From contig CALSCP010000382.1 of assembly GCA_943704425.1 (NCBI GenBank), positions 39,674-68,140 of the forward strand: a stretch of DNA of 28,467 nt, given 5' to 3'. Source of the DNA: Ministeria vibrans ATCC 50519. Taxonomy: Eukaryota > Opisthokonta > Filasterea. Below, piece after piece: positions 18,801 through 28,467 of the stretch. The notes under the pieces were generated by a model, which worked only from the letters and a program-made list of their open reading frames with translations, did no database searches and was not told the DNA's origin. The position numbers and the translations under genes are program-made. How positions within the stretch are numbered: the stretch's first letter is position 1; every line of letters begins with the position of its first letter.

Positions 18801-21800
18801 AGGTTAACTTGCGGCTGGCAATGTCGTCACCAAGCGCATCGTCCATGTCCGCGCACTCACACGCGAGTCGCTCGAGTTCCTCTTGAAGTCCCTTGAGGTT
18901 GAACGAACGATAGTACTGGCCGCGCAGTGTCGCCAGCGAGCCCTTAAACTCGGCCGTTTTGCGTCGGTCATCCTTGGGCGGATCGAGTTTGACCGTGGCA
19001 AACGCTTCGCGCAATCGCTCCACCGGCGTCTTGTCCTTCTTTCCCTTGCCAAAGCCTCCGCATCCTGAGTCTGCCTCGTCCTCGACAACCTCATCAGGGT
19101 ACACCAATGAGAAGACAGCCATGGTACGCGGTGATTTGCGCATCTGCGTGCGAAACGCATCGAAGAGCTCCTTCGACTTGAAGAGCGTCTCCTCAGCCGC
19201 CTCAACATAGATGATGACGGGTTGTGCACGGCCAATGCGCTGCCGAAAAACCGACTCAAGCAGCGTCACATACTTGCTAGGCTCACTCTTAAACAGATCG
19301 GCCACCAACACAATGGTCTGTGCGCCAAAGCGGTTGGCCAGTCCCTGGCCAACCGCACGATGGTACAAGTGCGTGCCGTCGTCGGGCGGGCCCTCCAGCA
19401 GCAGGAATCGGTCGTACGTCTGCATGCGCTCCGAGTGTTCACTCACCAAGAACAGCGAACCGGTTCCTGTGAATCAAAGAAAAAGAGAGAGGAAAGAGAG
19501 GAAAGAGAGGAAAGAGAGGAAAGAGAGGAAAGAGAGGAAAGAGAGAGTGATAAAAAGTTAAAAAAAAACATAATAATAATAATAATAAAAATAATAAAAA
19601 TAATAATAATAATAATACCAATAAGAGTGTTGTGAGACTCGGCGGAAATGTAGTAGGGAAAGTCGGGACCAAGGGTGATGGTTTCTGCCTCGTCGAGAAG
19701 CGAGCTCCACCACTCGTGCTGCTTCTCGCTTGCTTCGCGGTCAAGAGCCTCCTGCACGCGTTCCATCACTTGCTTGAGCGCACTCGTCGTCAGGACGATC
19801 TTGTTGTTGTCGGTGTCGCAATCTGAACCACTGGCACCCTCGGGTTGCACGGGGGTCGACGAGGCCGATACCACAGCAGTACCGACAGCGGAGGCGGCGG
19901 TCGTAGTCGTAAGTGTCGAAGAGTCACTGTTGAGATCACCATGGATGGCAGCGGCCACAGCAGCAACCGCCGCTTGTTCGCTATCCACCTGACTCATGGC
20001 GGACTCTTGAAGGCGAACAGTGGTGCGGATGATTTCGGGAAGTCGCGAGGCAAAGCGCGTGTCGCAGGCCATTCGATTGACGAGCTCGTCCTCAGTGGCG
20101 TGCTCCTCGATAATCATGTGATGGGACAGAGCCAAGCGCAACTGGACGCGTGCAACTCGTTTGTCCCATATCTTAGCATCGGCCACCATGCGATCGCTCC
20201 ACGCCGCAAACGCGCTCACGTTCACATCGGCTGAGGGTGCGGTGAGCTTGAGCTTGCGACAGGCGGCCGTCGACGAGTCGCCCGCATCCTCGTCTTCCGA
20301 CACCTCTTCCTCCTCAGCCTGACCAAACATGCCAAAGGGACGTCCACGATTACGCATTTTGCCTTTGCCACGACGCACATTTCGACGTCCACCAAACGCC
20401 CCGTCGTCGTCGTTGTCGTCGTCGCTCTTGGACTCGTCCGAGACAGTCGACGAGAAGACAATGGGAACGCCGGTGGGAAGGGTCGCCCAGGCACGCAGCG
20501 CGTCGATGTAGCCCTTGAAAGTCGATGCGTTCTCGTGGAGTTGAGGCACATGGACAACACATGGCGCAATCTCATGATCGTTGAGCACCTCACGGAGTGC
20601 ATTGAACACGGTGCGTTCGGGACTCGATGTCCTCGGCTTCGTCTCCTGCTGCTGGTTGAACATGCCGTTGTTGCTGGAGATGCACTCGGGGCGAACACGG
20701 CTGCGCGGACGAATGCCCGGCAAGGTGAGATTGTAGGTACCGTCGTCGTTGACCTTAGACACGCTCCCCGACATGCCGTCTGTAGTGCGGATCTGGTCGC
20801 CGACGGCAAAGGCGTTGCGGCCCTTAAAGCCAGGCTTGACAAGCGCAAGCAGTTCGGCAATATTGAGACGGAGAAGACGACGGGTGCTTCGCTGGGCGGC
20901 AATGGCATCGACAATCTTCTCGTGGCACAGAGCTGAGCCTACGGGTCCCTCAAGGCGCAGTACGGCAACGTCAAAGCCGGCAAGATGTTGAAAGCGATCT
21001 TGTGTGGTCGTTGCGGTGTCGTCGGTGGAGTCGCTATTTTTCTTAGACAAGCCTTGCAAGCATGCCGTAGTCCACGCATCAAGCTGATTCGCCAGCTCGG
21101 CCTTGATGGGGTAGGCAAACGTAGAGTCGCGAAGCACAGCCGATATGAGTGCACTGCTGTCCTCCTTGGAAGTGGCGTCGTCGCTGTCGTCGTCCGATGA
21201 CACGACGTCGGTGATGGCCGCGCGAATGACCTTGACAAGACGATTGTGCAGTTCCTTCTTGGAGCTTGCCACACTGGTGCTGGTACTTGAGGATCCCAGA
21301 GAATCGCGCAACAGCTCGGCATCAAGCAGGAGATTGCCTTCGTCGTCGTACTCGACTGCGTCCTTGTCGCGCTCGTGCTGGCTGCTCAAGGCCATATTGA
21401 GAACGCGACGGAGCTCGTGCACCGACAGCTTCTTGTGGGTGATGCAAAATGGAAGCGGTGCATCATGCTCAGCATCATCGTCATTGCTGTGCGTCACCGC
21501 GCAGGGCTTAAGAGCCACCTTGGTCAACATAAGAATGTCACGCAAACGACGGCAGTTACCCACGCGTTGCATGCGACGCTTCTCCTCTTCGCAAAAGCTC
21601 TTCCACGCGCGCTGATCCTCCTTCTTCTTGGCCGCCAGCACCGTTACGATGTCTGCCAGTGGCTCTACGGACGTGTCTACACTGGACGAGACGGGTTCCT
21701 CGGCCTTTTTCTGATCCGAGCCCTCTTCGTCGCTGTGGTCGATGCTCTTCCCATCGCCCTTGTCATCGCTCTTGTCCCCCTCTGCTTCGTCTTTCTCTTT

Positions 21801-23978
21801 CTGCTTCTTCTTCTCCTCCTCCTCGTTGTCGTCCTTCTTCTCGGTCGGTGCTGCACCAAAACTGAATCCAGAAGACACGGAAGCGCTAGGTGCTCCAAAA
21901 CCGCCGCCACTCGTGCTTGATGCTGGTGTACCAAACATTGATGGAGCCCCGAATCCGCCACCTCCAGCACTGCCAAACGGACTGGGTTTGGCCGCACCAA
22001 AAGTGCCGTTCATGGAGTTGTTGCTGCTGGGTGCGCCAAAGGAAGATGTACCGGCATCAACACTAGAAGTGCCTGAGAGCGTCTTGAGCAGCGATGTAAC
22101 CCATGACACACTGGAAAGAGTGTGTGACGCAAACGGAATGCACATGTTGCGCGCATTGAGCTGCTCGCCGAGTGTGGTGCGGAAGCCGTCGTGGCGGAGG
22201 AGTGCCGTAAAGGTTGGTGGTAGGTAAAGCACAAAGACGTGTTTGTCGACAATGTCGGAGTTGTTCTGAAGCGACAGATCGACGGAGCGCATGAGGGCAC
22301 GGGCACACGCACGCACATACTTGTCGTCGGCATTGGCCGAGCCCAGTCCCTCAGTCTCGGCCTTGTCAGGTGCCGTCGCAGCGCCACTGACGCCTGCGTC
22401 GTCGTCCGAGTCGTCCGAGTCACTGTCTTCGTCGTCGTCGTCGTCGTTGTTGTTGCCCAGCATGCCGAATCCACCAGCATTGTTGTTCTTTTTGCCCTTC
22501 TTTTTGTTTGCCATCGTTCCAAAGCCACCTCCACCACCAAATGGAGCGCCAAAGGAAAACGCGTTATTGTTGTTATTATTGTTGTCGTTGTCATTGCTGT
22601 TGTCAGTGTCTGCGGCCGTCGAGTTGTCCGCCACGGCGTCTTCGGCGTTGGTAGCGCGCGCGAGACGACGTCGACGCGCCGACTTGAGGACCTTTGCGTC
22701 GAGTGTGCCCTCGAGCAGTGAAAAGAGAGTCTCGGATGCAGTGGACGCGACAGTGACAAAGGCAGCGTGAGCATGGGTGGCGGCTGCCTCGGCGAGGGAA
22801 CAAAGATATACGTCGGCGTAGGCGGGTCCCTTGAGCACGCACACGCGTGGGTTTTTGACTGTGAGATCGCTAAATTGGCGCGCCAAGTGACGACCGTGCG
22901 CCGTGGTGCGGTACAGCGTCACATCACTCACAAAGGTGGAGATTTGCTCGACAACCTTGTCCGAGGGAGCTGATGGAGTGAGTTTGGCAAAGACGGCGGT
23001 AGGTTTACTCGTGAGCGTGATGGCGTGAGACTCACCAAGCGCGTCGACGACCTTTTGTTCAAAGTCTTCTGTGTCCGACGCAGGCCTGGCGCCCGTTGAC
23101 GAGGGGGTGAGCGAAGAAGCATCCGATGCTGTTGCGAGTGAGGTCGACAGTGGGGCGTCGTCAGGGATCGCCTGGCTTGACACGACGACCACTTCGGGCG
23201 TTGGAGCTGCGCTCGCAGCTTTAAAAACGTTTGCAGCGGCAACGGCGGCGTCGCTATCGGCCTGAATATGGTTGATACTGGCCATATCGAGGGCAGTGGC
23301 GGTAGTGTCGGTGATTGCGGCGGCGGCCATATCCAAAGGATTGGCTGACACTTGACGGACAGCCGGCGAGTTGGACTGAGACGCGATTGCGGCGGCGGCC
23401 ATATCCAAAGGATTGGCTGACACTTGACGGACAGCCGGCGAGTTGGACTGAGACGCGGTTGCGGCGGCGGCCACTTTGGCGGCCATCGAGATGGACGTGG
23501 GGCGTTTGCGCAGGCCGTCCTTTTCGCCAGGAGTCTCAAGCAGATGGAACTCGGCGACGTCGACGGACGGTGGTGCGAAGTGCTTGGCTTTCAGCAGAGG
23601 CTCCTGGCGTTTGGCGACGCGCCAGTACTCGCCGTTGATCAGACGCAGGAAGGCAAACGAGACTGGCACATCCTCTTCGTCCATCTGCTCGGCGAGGCGA
23701 GTGCGCACTTCGAGAAGAGTGTCCTGCAAACGTTTGCCAAACGCGATAAAAAAAAAACATTTTTTTTTTCGGGTGTCAAGCAAGAAAAAGGGGGAAAGAA
23801 AATGGCGATCTACCTGAGCCATGCATCGAACAAAGGCAATGTTGGCGTTGGCGACCTTGAGGACAGTCTCAGCGGGGGCGGCACGTCCAGGAAATTGGGC
23901 GGCCGGCACAATGTGAACCTTGAAGTCGCTGAGTTGCTCGCTCAGCTGTCTCTGCAGCGACGTGGGTCGGTTCGACAT
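15854..23978 (-). CDS. Giant Clp/Hsp100 AAA+ fusion with internal thioredoxin domain
   Basis: Eight exons on the minus strand, 23978-23814, 23723-19619, 19466-18421, 18343-18072, 17990-17417, 17310-17204, 17146-17004 and 16929-15854, give 2,495 residues, all in phase. No targeting signal is evident. Two degenerate AAA-like modules lie at about 300-420 ([13 protein letters not shown]) and 1410-1560 ([16 protein letters not shown], then FLLLEGPP), with FG-rich and acidic linkers and an SH3/KOW-like piece ([14 protein letters not shown]). A Clp core follows. AAA1 has GEAGVGKT 1770-1777, [18 protein letters not shown] and GATTHKEF. No middle domain follows it. AAA2 has [14 protein letters not shown] 2091-2096, [11 protein letters not shown] and TSNLG, then a thioredoxin insert, then [11 protein letters not shown] and sensor-2 GAR. 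Both ATPase sites look active. It is probably a cytosolic or nuclear protein unfoldase. Linkage is firm because the FPYY-to-GPP block spans the second intron. Confidence 0.85.
16361..16680 (-). other. Thioredoxin domain inserted in AAA2 of the Clp fusion
   Basis: Residues about 2222-2327 form a full thioredoxin fold: [14 protein letters not shown], then [14 protein letters not shown] with the redox pair Cys2254 and Cys2257, then [16 protein letters not shown] and the cis-proline strand [11 protein letters not shown]. Lys/Ser/Gly-rich and Ser/Thr-rich linkers flank it. It lies in one uninterrupted exon with both AAA2 halves ([10 protein letters not shown] before, [13 protein letters not shown] after), so it is a true internal insertion and not a neighbouring gene. 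In ClpA and ClpC the ClpP-docking loop occupies this interval. [11 protein letters not shown] site has everything needed for dithiol-disulfide exchange. Confidence 0.92.
19491..19544. repeat. 9-bp GGAAAGAGA minisatellite, six copies
   Basis: Lies in the second intron of the Clp fusion. In gene sense it reads (TCTCTTTCC)n next to TTTATCACTCTCTC, so it also provides the acceptor's pyrimidine tract. The donor side of the same intron (19569-19617) is an AAT/ATT repeat. Confidence 0.9.
21840..22560 (-). other. FG-rich, nucleoporin-like low-complexity segment
   Basis: Within exon 2 of the Clp fusion two Gly/Asn/Ser-rich stretches carry roughly ten Phe-Gly dipeptides (for example [40 protein letters not shown]), separated by a conserved-looking block and acidic tracts. 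Three more FG pairs occur near 20320-20420 (GRPFGMFGQ). The composition resembles FG nucleoporins or condensate-forming segments. Confidence 0.7.
23313..23456 (-). repeat. 72-bp direct tandem repeat, two copies, coding
   Basis: Two nearly perfect 72-bp copies (23313-23384 and 23385-23456) encode a duplicated 24-residue block, [18 protein letters not shown] plus an Ala run, near residues 143-192 of the Clp fusion. The near identity at DNA level indicates recent duplication. Confidence 0.9.
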
Positions 23979-24433
23979 GATGATGCTTGATCTGTCGAAA
24001 CTGCTTCAACAAACAAAATATTTATTATTTACTAAGGTTATGCCACGATCACTTTTGAACTCACAAGTTCGTATAAAAATTGGATCAGTTCTGCTTCACA
24101 TTTTATTTTATTTTGTTCTTGTGAAATGGAACTGCTCGTTTGTGGATACGAGACGAAACTCACGCAAGTCACGCAACAGCGCCAACATGCCAATACTGAT
24201 CGTGATATTGTCCTTGCAATAAAATTCCGGCTCCAATAAAAGGTGCTGTTGTTGATTCCGCGCCAAAATCCTGTTCTTTAACCACTTGTTCAAAGGTGGA
24301 AGAGACGGGTCGTTTTACACTTTCATGCGGGCCTGTATGACACTGTGTGTATATAATGTCTACTGGAGCATTCGTGTCTTGTTCGGAGGATCCGCTCGCG
24401 TGTTAGGTTGAGATAAATGAGGTGCGTTTTGTT
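23979..24433. other. Intergenic spacer, promoter of the Clp fusion
   Basis: This 455-bp AT-rich spacer contains the upstream region of the Clp fusion and the 3' flank of the beta-helix gene. It holds the shared 12-mer TCGTATAAAAAT at 24069-24080. I see no exon or RNA gene in it. Confidence 0.5.
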
Positions 24434-24712
24434 TCATTTGAGACGATCACGCGCCATTTTGATGAGTACGTCCGTTGAGGGTTGACGGGCCACTGTGGAG
24501 CGTGCGTCGTTACCAGCTGCTTGCCATGCAGTCAGGTTGAGGGCATTGGGACACCCAATGTCAAAGGTACCGTCTTGAGTGAACAGCCTGTGGAAATGCG
24601 GAATGAGCGAAAACCACACACATACCACAAAGACACACGAATCATAATCACACACACATACCAGAAAGTACCCGCGAATCATAAGCACATACGCACATAT
24701 ATACACCACAAA

Positions 24713-24771
<59 letters not shown>

Positions 24772-26064
24772 ACGTGCGTACGAGTTGTCGTGCGTCGTCG
24801 GGAAGTTGTGCTTGTCAATGTTGCAGTTGGAGAAGGTGTACGGTCCATTCCCGTCGACCACGCATGAGTTGCCCTCAAACCTGTCCAGACACAAAAAAAA
24901 ACAAAAAAAAACCCCCCCCACAACAGTCAAAAAAGCGTGACTCGTGTGACACACACTCATCATTTGCGTTGATGTTTTACTGCAAGTTGGCGAAATCGCC
25001 CGAGTCGTCGGTTTGACACTGGCGGCCACCCGACGAGCGCTCGGCAATGCCCGGGTAGACGATGAGGTTGTCGGGACCACAGCGCAAGTCGTGGCCCAGG
25101 TAGTTTTTGCATCCGCCGTAGACAAGCACGTTCTGCGTGTGGTTGTAATACGAGCTGCCGTCGTCGTTGTCGAGTGTCCACACGCCATTGTACCCATTCA
25201 TGATGCTGGAGCAGAGATGTAAAATAGTGTGAGGGGCAGAGCTCGCGTCAGTTCATGTGTGTGTGCATACAAGTTGTTGGAGAAAATACTGTCGTGGGGT
25301 GTGAGGGAGGGCACACTGCGCGGCACAGCGCACTCACATGCTGTCACGTACGGCTGACGGTCCCCTACAGCAGCAAATACGAGAAAAACATGAGGAAAAA
25401 AAAGAGAAAAGAGATAGAAAGAGTACGTGCGTGTGTGTGTGTGCGTGTGTACGTGTGTGAGTGTGAGAGAGGGAGAAAGAAGGAAGAAACAAAGTAAATG
25501 GACGTCTATACAGCTATTGAAAGGCCCGTGATCGCCCGTCTCGCGCACCATGTTGAAGATGAGGTTGCCTTGAACATGGTGGCCGCCGCCAAAGCCATCA
25601 TTGAAGTTGATGCCTGCACGAGGGCCGTTGTAGCACACGTTGTCGATGAGAGATGTGCCACACGTAATGGCCTGGAAGTAGCAGCTCGTCTGCTTGCCAT
25701 ATATTCCAACGTCGTGCATGTGACTAAAAAAAGTTAATTATTGAACATTCAATGTCTTAGTTTAACGCATTCTGTACTTATTGGCAATGAGGGAGCCGCA
25801 CGGGTAGCGTGCGGCCGCAGATGAGCCATCAACTCCGGCCGGAGTGCCGACCGACGCAATCGCCGAGTCGCCGGTGAAGCCAAACTCACAGTGGCGCACG
25901 ACGGTCGACCGTACTCGGTTGTTCAGAAGCAGTCCATTGCCCCCCGTGTGCAAAAACCGGCAAGCCTGCACCGTCGTGTATTCGGCACCATCCACAAAAA
26001 CAGCCGCCTCTATGTCGTGTAAAAAAGAGTGTGACTTCAATGGAACACAATACTAATAATAATA

Positions 26065-26095
<31 letters not shown>

Positions 26096-26103
26096 AATAA
26101 TTT

Positions 26104-26134
<31 letters not shown>

Positions 26135-26544
26135 CAATAATAACAACAATAATAACAACAACAATAATAACAACAATAATAATAATAATAAAATTATTAT
26201 TATAAATGTTATGCTCCCTACGTCGAGCAATGGTCCAGTCTCCACCCGAGGGGGCCTCGTACTTGTCCATTAGGGTCATGCGGGTATGTGTGAAATGTAG
26301 GCCGACAAGGGACACGTTGCGCACGGGCCAGTCGTCAAATCCGCGAACGGTAATGATGCGCGCCAGCTGCGACACCTCGACGAGACCTGAGGGAGGAGCT
26401 GTTGTGCCGTTCACTTTGAAAAACAGCTCGCGCGTGTTTTCGTCAAAGAACCACTCACCAGGCGCATCCAACTACACACACACACACATCACAAAGACGC
26501 ACGCATATATTTTATTATATATAAATTATGTAATAAAATAATTA

Positions 26545-26582
<38 letters not shown>

Positions 26583-27941
26583 CAGTGCATCATCACACGT
26601 GAGAGACAATACCTCTTCGCGAATGTTTTCAACGTAAAAATGGTTGCCGTGGATTCCCGAGCCGCGCGCCTCCTGCCATCCGCCGGCACTAAAGGCCACC
26701 TGCCGCTTCTCCGCGTCCACGCTCGCCAACGTAAACGACCAGCCGCCCCACAGGCCACTGTGGAACATGTGTACGAGGCCTGTCTGAGGCCGCGACCACG
26801 ACTTGCTAGTCCAGTTGGCGCCCATCGAGAACCCTTTGGGACGTGCGTAAACATTGTTCCAGAAGCTGAAGCCGGGCCCGTCAGCCTGACGCGACGCATA
26901 CGGCGAGTAGATCACGCCTTTAAACGTGGGAAAATGGTTGTCGCCGGGGACGACGCCTCCTCGATGGGGCTCGGTCGTGCTCACCTGAACGTCAGGCGGC
27001 ACTTCAAAGTTGCCGGTGTCCTTGTCGGCCGCGACGTATGCATTGCAACCCTCGCCGGGGTACTGGGGCCGTGAAAAACACATACCCGAGTCATTTTCGG
27101 GGTTTCCATTGGGCCAGCGTGCGCGGATCATGCGCTCGCCGTTGTAGAAGAGCTGATCGAAAGTCTGATGTGATGGGTCCAACTGTGCGACAAACACTCC
27201 GTCCGACAAAGGTTTCCACACAAGGCCATCCAACCGTGTCCCCCCTGACACAGTCACCTCTTCGCCGTTGTACGCTTCGATGGCAAGTCCACTGTCAAGG
27301 GGGAGTAACTCCAGCGTAGCTGACACATAGTACGTTCCCTAAAAGAATGCTGTTCAATTACACAAAGAAGAACAAACTGGACAATCAACAATGCACCCCA
27401 GTTGCTTTTGATACAGATGTACTGCACGAGAGCGCAAGCGCACGCGCTATCGAGAGGGAGACAATCGGATTTCAAATACACACAGTCAAGCAAGCAAGAA
27501 AGGGCACTTGTGTGGTCGCTCTTGGGTTACCTTGCGAACGGAAATCACTGTTGTGGCGGGACGAGGAGACATGCTACGGAAGAGGTCGCGCGCGCGGTGA
27601 AGGGACTTGAGCGGGGCGTCAATGGTGCCGGCATTGGCGTCGTCGCCATCGACCGCAACAAACAATTGGGAGAGCGCACTCGGAGGGACACGGCGGGGCG
27701 TGCGGCGCGTCCGTTGCGAACCCGAGGGCCGTTTGGGGACAACCGTGTCGTTGCAGCCGACGAATCGGAGCGCATCATGCACGCGGTGGTGCTGGTCGGC
27801 GGGAATGCGCGACGCCGCAAAGTCAAAGGCAAGCGCCTTGAACTTGCAGTCCAAATCGAGAAAATCCGGCGGTGTTGCCAGAACGAAAGGTCCCAGCAAC
27901 ACTAGTATGTACCCCAGAGATGCTACTGGGTGCATGTTCAT
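24434..27941 (-). CDS. Secreted right-handed parallel beta-helix protein (GH141-like)
   Basis: Nine exons, 27941-27531, 27338-26613, 26471-26222, 26009-25778, 25723-25512, 25364-25271, 25205-24981, 24880-24782 and 24587-24434, give 800 residues, all in phase. A signal peptide (GYILVLLGPFVLA) is followed by FVAVDGDDANAGTIDAPLKS, the usual opening of beta-helix polysaccharide-active proteins, then GTYYVSATLELLPLDSG and EWFFDENTRELFFKVNG. The helix core follows (RACRFLHTGG-type rungs, AGINFNDGFGGGHHVQGN). The splice joining exons 5 and 6 rebuilds RETGDHGPFNSWDRQPY, and those joining 6 to 9 rebuild NNFIMNGYNGVW and a C-terminal LFTQDGTFDIGC tail. These motifs match uncharacterised beta-helix proteins related to GH141-like glycosidases; substrate and activity are unknown. 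Possible N-glycosylation sites fit secretion. Confidence 0.85.
24714..24765. repeat. (AC)n microsatellite in beta-helix gene intron 8
   Basis: A run of about 25 CA units lies between exons 24880-24782 and 24587-24434 and reads as (GT)n in gene sense. Val/Cys frames over it are artefacts. Confidence 0.95.
26053..26195. repeat. (AAT/AAC)n microsatellite in beta-helix gene intron 3
   Basis: A 140-bp imperfect AAT array with AAC interruptions lies between exons 26471-26222 and 26009-25778. A poly-Asn frame across it is not coding. Confidence 0.95.
26543..26578. repeat. (AT)n microsatellite in beta-helix gene intron 2
   Basis: An AT dinucleotide run lies inside the 141-nt intron separating exons 27338-26613 and 26471-26222. 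The acceptor side of this intron is a GT run ending in GTGTAG. Confidence 0.9.
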
Positions 27942-28042
27942 GAAGAAATACAATAATAGTAACGAGTTACGAGGCTGAAGAATTAATAAGAAATCAAAGT
28001 GAAAAGTCGCAAGAATACAATGGGAGTTGTTTGTTTGTTTAA

Positions 28043-28178
28043 TTAAGAGAACATGAGATAAAAGGCGGTGCCAATGCAGGCAAGGGATACAAAGAAGTGC
28101 AGACGGGTGCCGATGACGCCCGCTTTGTGGAAGGCGCCCCAGACGCCCTTCTTCTCGGACATGAGCATGGCTTTCAGT
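28043..28178 (-). CDS. 3' exon of a small single-pass membrane protein (partial)
   Basis: On the minus strand this stretch, preceded by AAAACAG, reads [16 protein letters not shown], then a hydrophobic helix [18 protein letters not shown], and stops at TAA (28045-28043). If translation began at the ATG at 28168 the product would be 41 residues. More likely this is a terminal exon with upstream exons at the far right or beyond the window. The size and layout recall tiny mitochondrial inner-membrane subunits (for example of cytochrome oxidase), but I do not recognise the family. Codon use is GC-rich at third positions like the neighbours, supporting coding status. Confidence 0.5.
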
Positions 28179-28353
28179 CTGTTTTGAGAGCAAACACAAA
28201 CGAGAGATCATGTAAGAAACGCATCGCTGATGTGTTGACTCGTCAAGTCCATTTAATCGTTCTCCTGACTCATCAAGTCCCAGTCCAGTCATGAACATGA
28301 ACGCATAACAATAGAGAGACAGAGGCAGCAGAGAGAACAGCAATCAGCCACAC

Positions 28354-28383
28354 GCACACAGACACACACATGCACACACACAG

Positions 28384-28467
<84 letters not shown>
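28354..28467. repeat. (AC)n microsatellite at the right edge
   Basis: A long AC run continues to the end of the window with a few AG/GC interruptions at its left. The stretch 28179-28353 before it shows no exon that I can support. Confidence 0.95.

Noticed and set aside
19443-19618. Read-through of the Clp fusion's second intron giving an Ile/Ser/Leu tail
   Set aside because: The tail is only translated AAT and CT repeats followed by a stop. Splicing GT at 19618 to AG at 19467 restores the conserved FPYY-to-GPP block.
26031-26273. Poly-Asn open frame
   Set aside because: It is a translated AAT microsatellite inside a well-supported intron.
1-28467. tRNA, rRNA, CRISPR arrays, insertion sequences, viral remnants
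   Set aside because: I looked for clover-leaf boxes, terminal repeats, transposase or reverse-transcriptase motifs and spaced direct repeats, and found none that I could support.

Overview
This window is nuclear DNA from a compact, intron-rich eukaryotic genome, most likely a free-living protist. The evidence is GT-AG introns (37 modelled, 51 to about 510 nt), GC-rich exons set against pyrimidine-rich or AT-rich introns, many microsatellites, no operons, and purely eukaryotic families (MOB, RhoGAP, myosin light chain, RPEL, PHF14). RPEL, myosin essential light chain and PHF14 together suggest an amorphean lineage (amoebozoan, apusomonad or unicellular holozoan). The secreted C2H2 protein and the N-terminal part of the giant Clp fusion look closest to families I know from plants. 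I cannot name the species.

Layout, left to right: (1) 214-2992 +, 3' part of a MOB-RhoGAP fusion gene; (2) 3150-4172 -, an RHBDL4-type rhomboid protease in three exons; (3) 4385-6478 -, an AFG2/SPATA5L1-like double AAA ATPase in one exon; (4) 6716-7759 -, a myosin essential light chain with an ATG-only coding exon and a 22-nt microexon; (5) 8201-12403 +, a PHF14 orthologue with four zinc-finger modules; (6) 12636-13668 +, a small secreted or membrane C2H2 protein in six exons; (7) 13819-15563 -, an actin-binding protein made only of RPEL repeats, seven exons; (8) 15854-23978 -, a 2,495-residue Clp/Hsp100 fusion in eight exons; (9) 24434-27941 -, a secreted right-handed beta-helix protein in nine exons; (10) 28043-28178 -, the 3' exon of a small membrane protein. 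Gaps between genes are mostly 100-450 bp.

The most unusual locus is gene 8. A Clp/Hsp100 AAA1-AAA2 pair without a middle domain carries a complete thioredoxin domain (WCGPC, cis-Pro) inserted in AAA2 between the TSNLG strand and the F-R-x-E-F helix. This is the place where ClpA/ClpX-type unfoldases carry their ClpP-docking loop. The 1,400 or so residues before it contain two degenerate AAA-like modules resembling the N-terminal half of plant DAA1-type AAA proteins, with FG-rich linkers between them. The arrangement suggests an unfoldase whose protease-docking face has been replaced by a ring of thioredoxins.

Genes 1, 4 and 7 all touch actomyosin biology (Rho signalling with a MOB module, a myosin light chain, a multivalent G-actin binder). 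In a eukaryote, co-location does not imply co-regulation. All exon boundaries were deduced by hand from splice sites, reading phase and family motifs; none is confirmed by transcripts.
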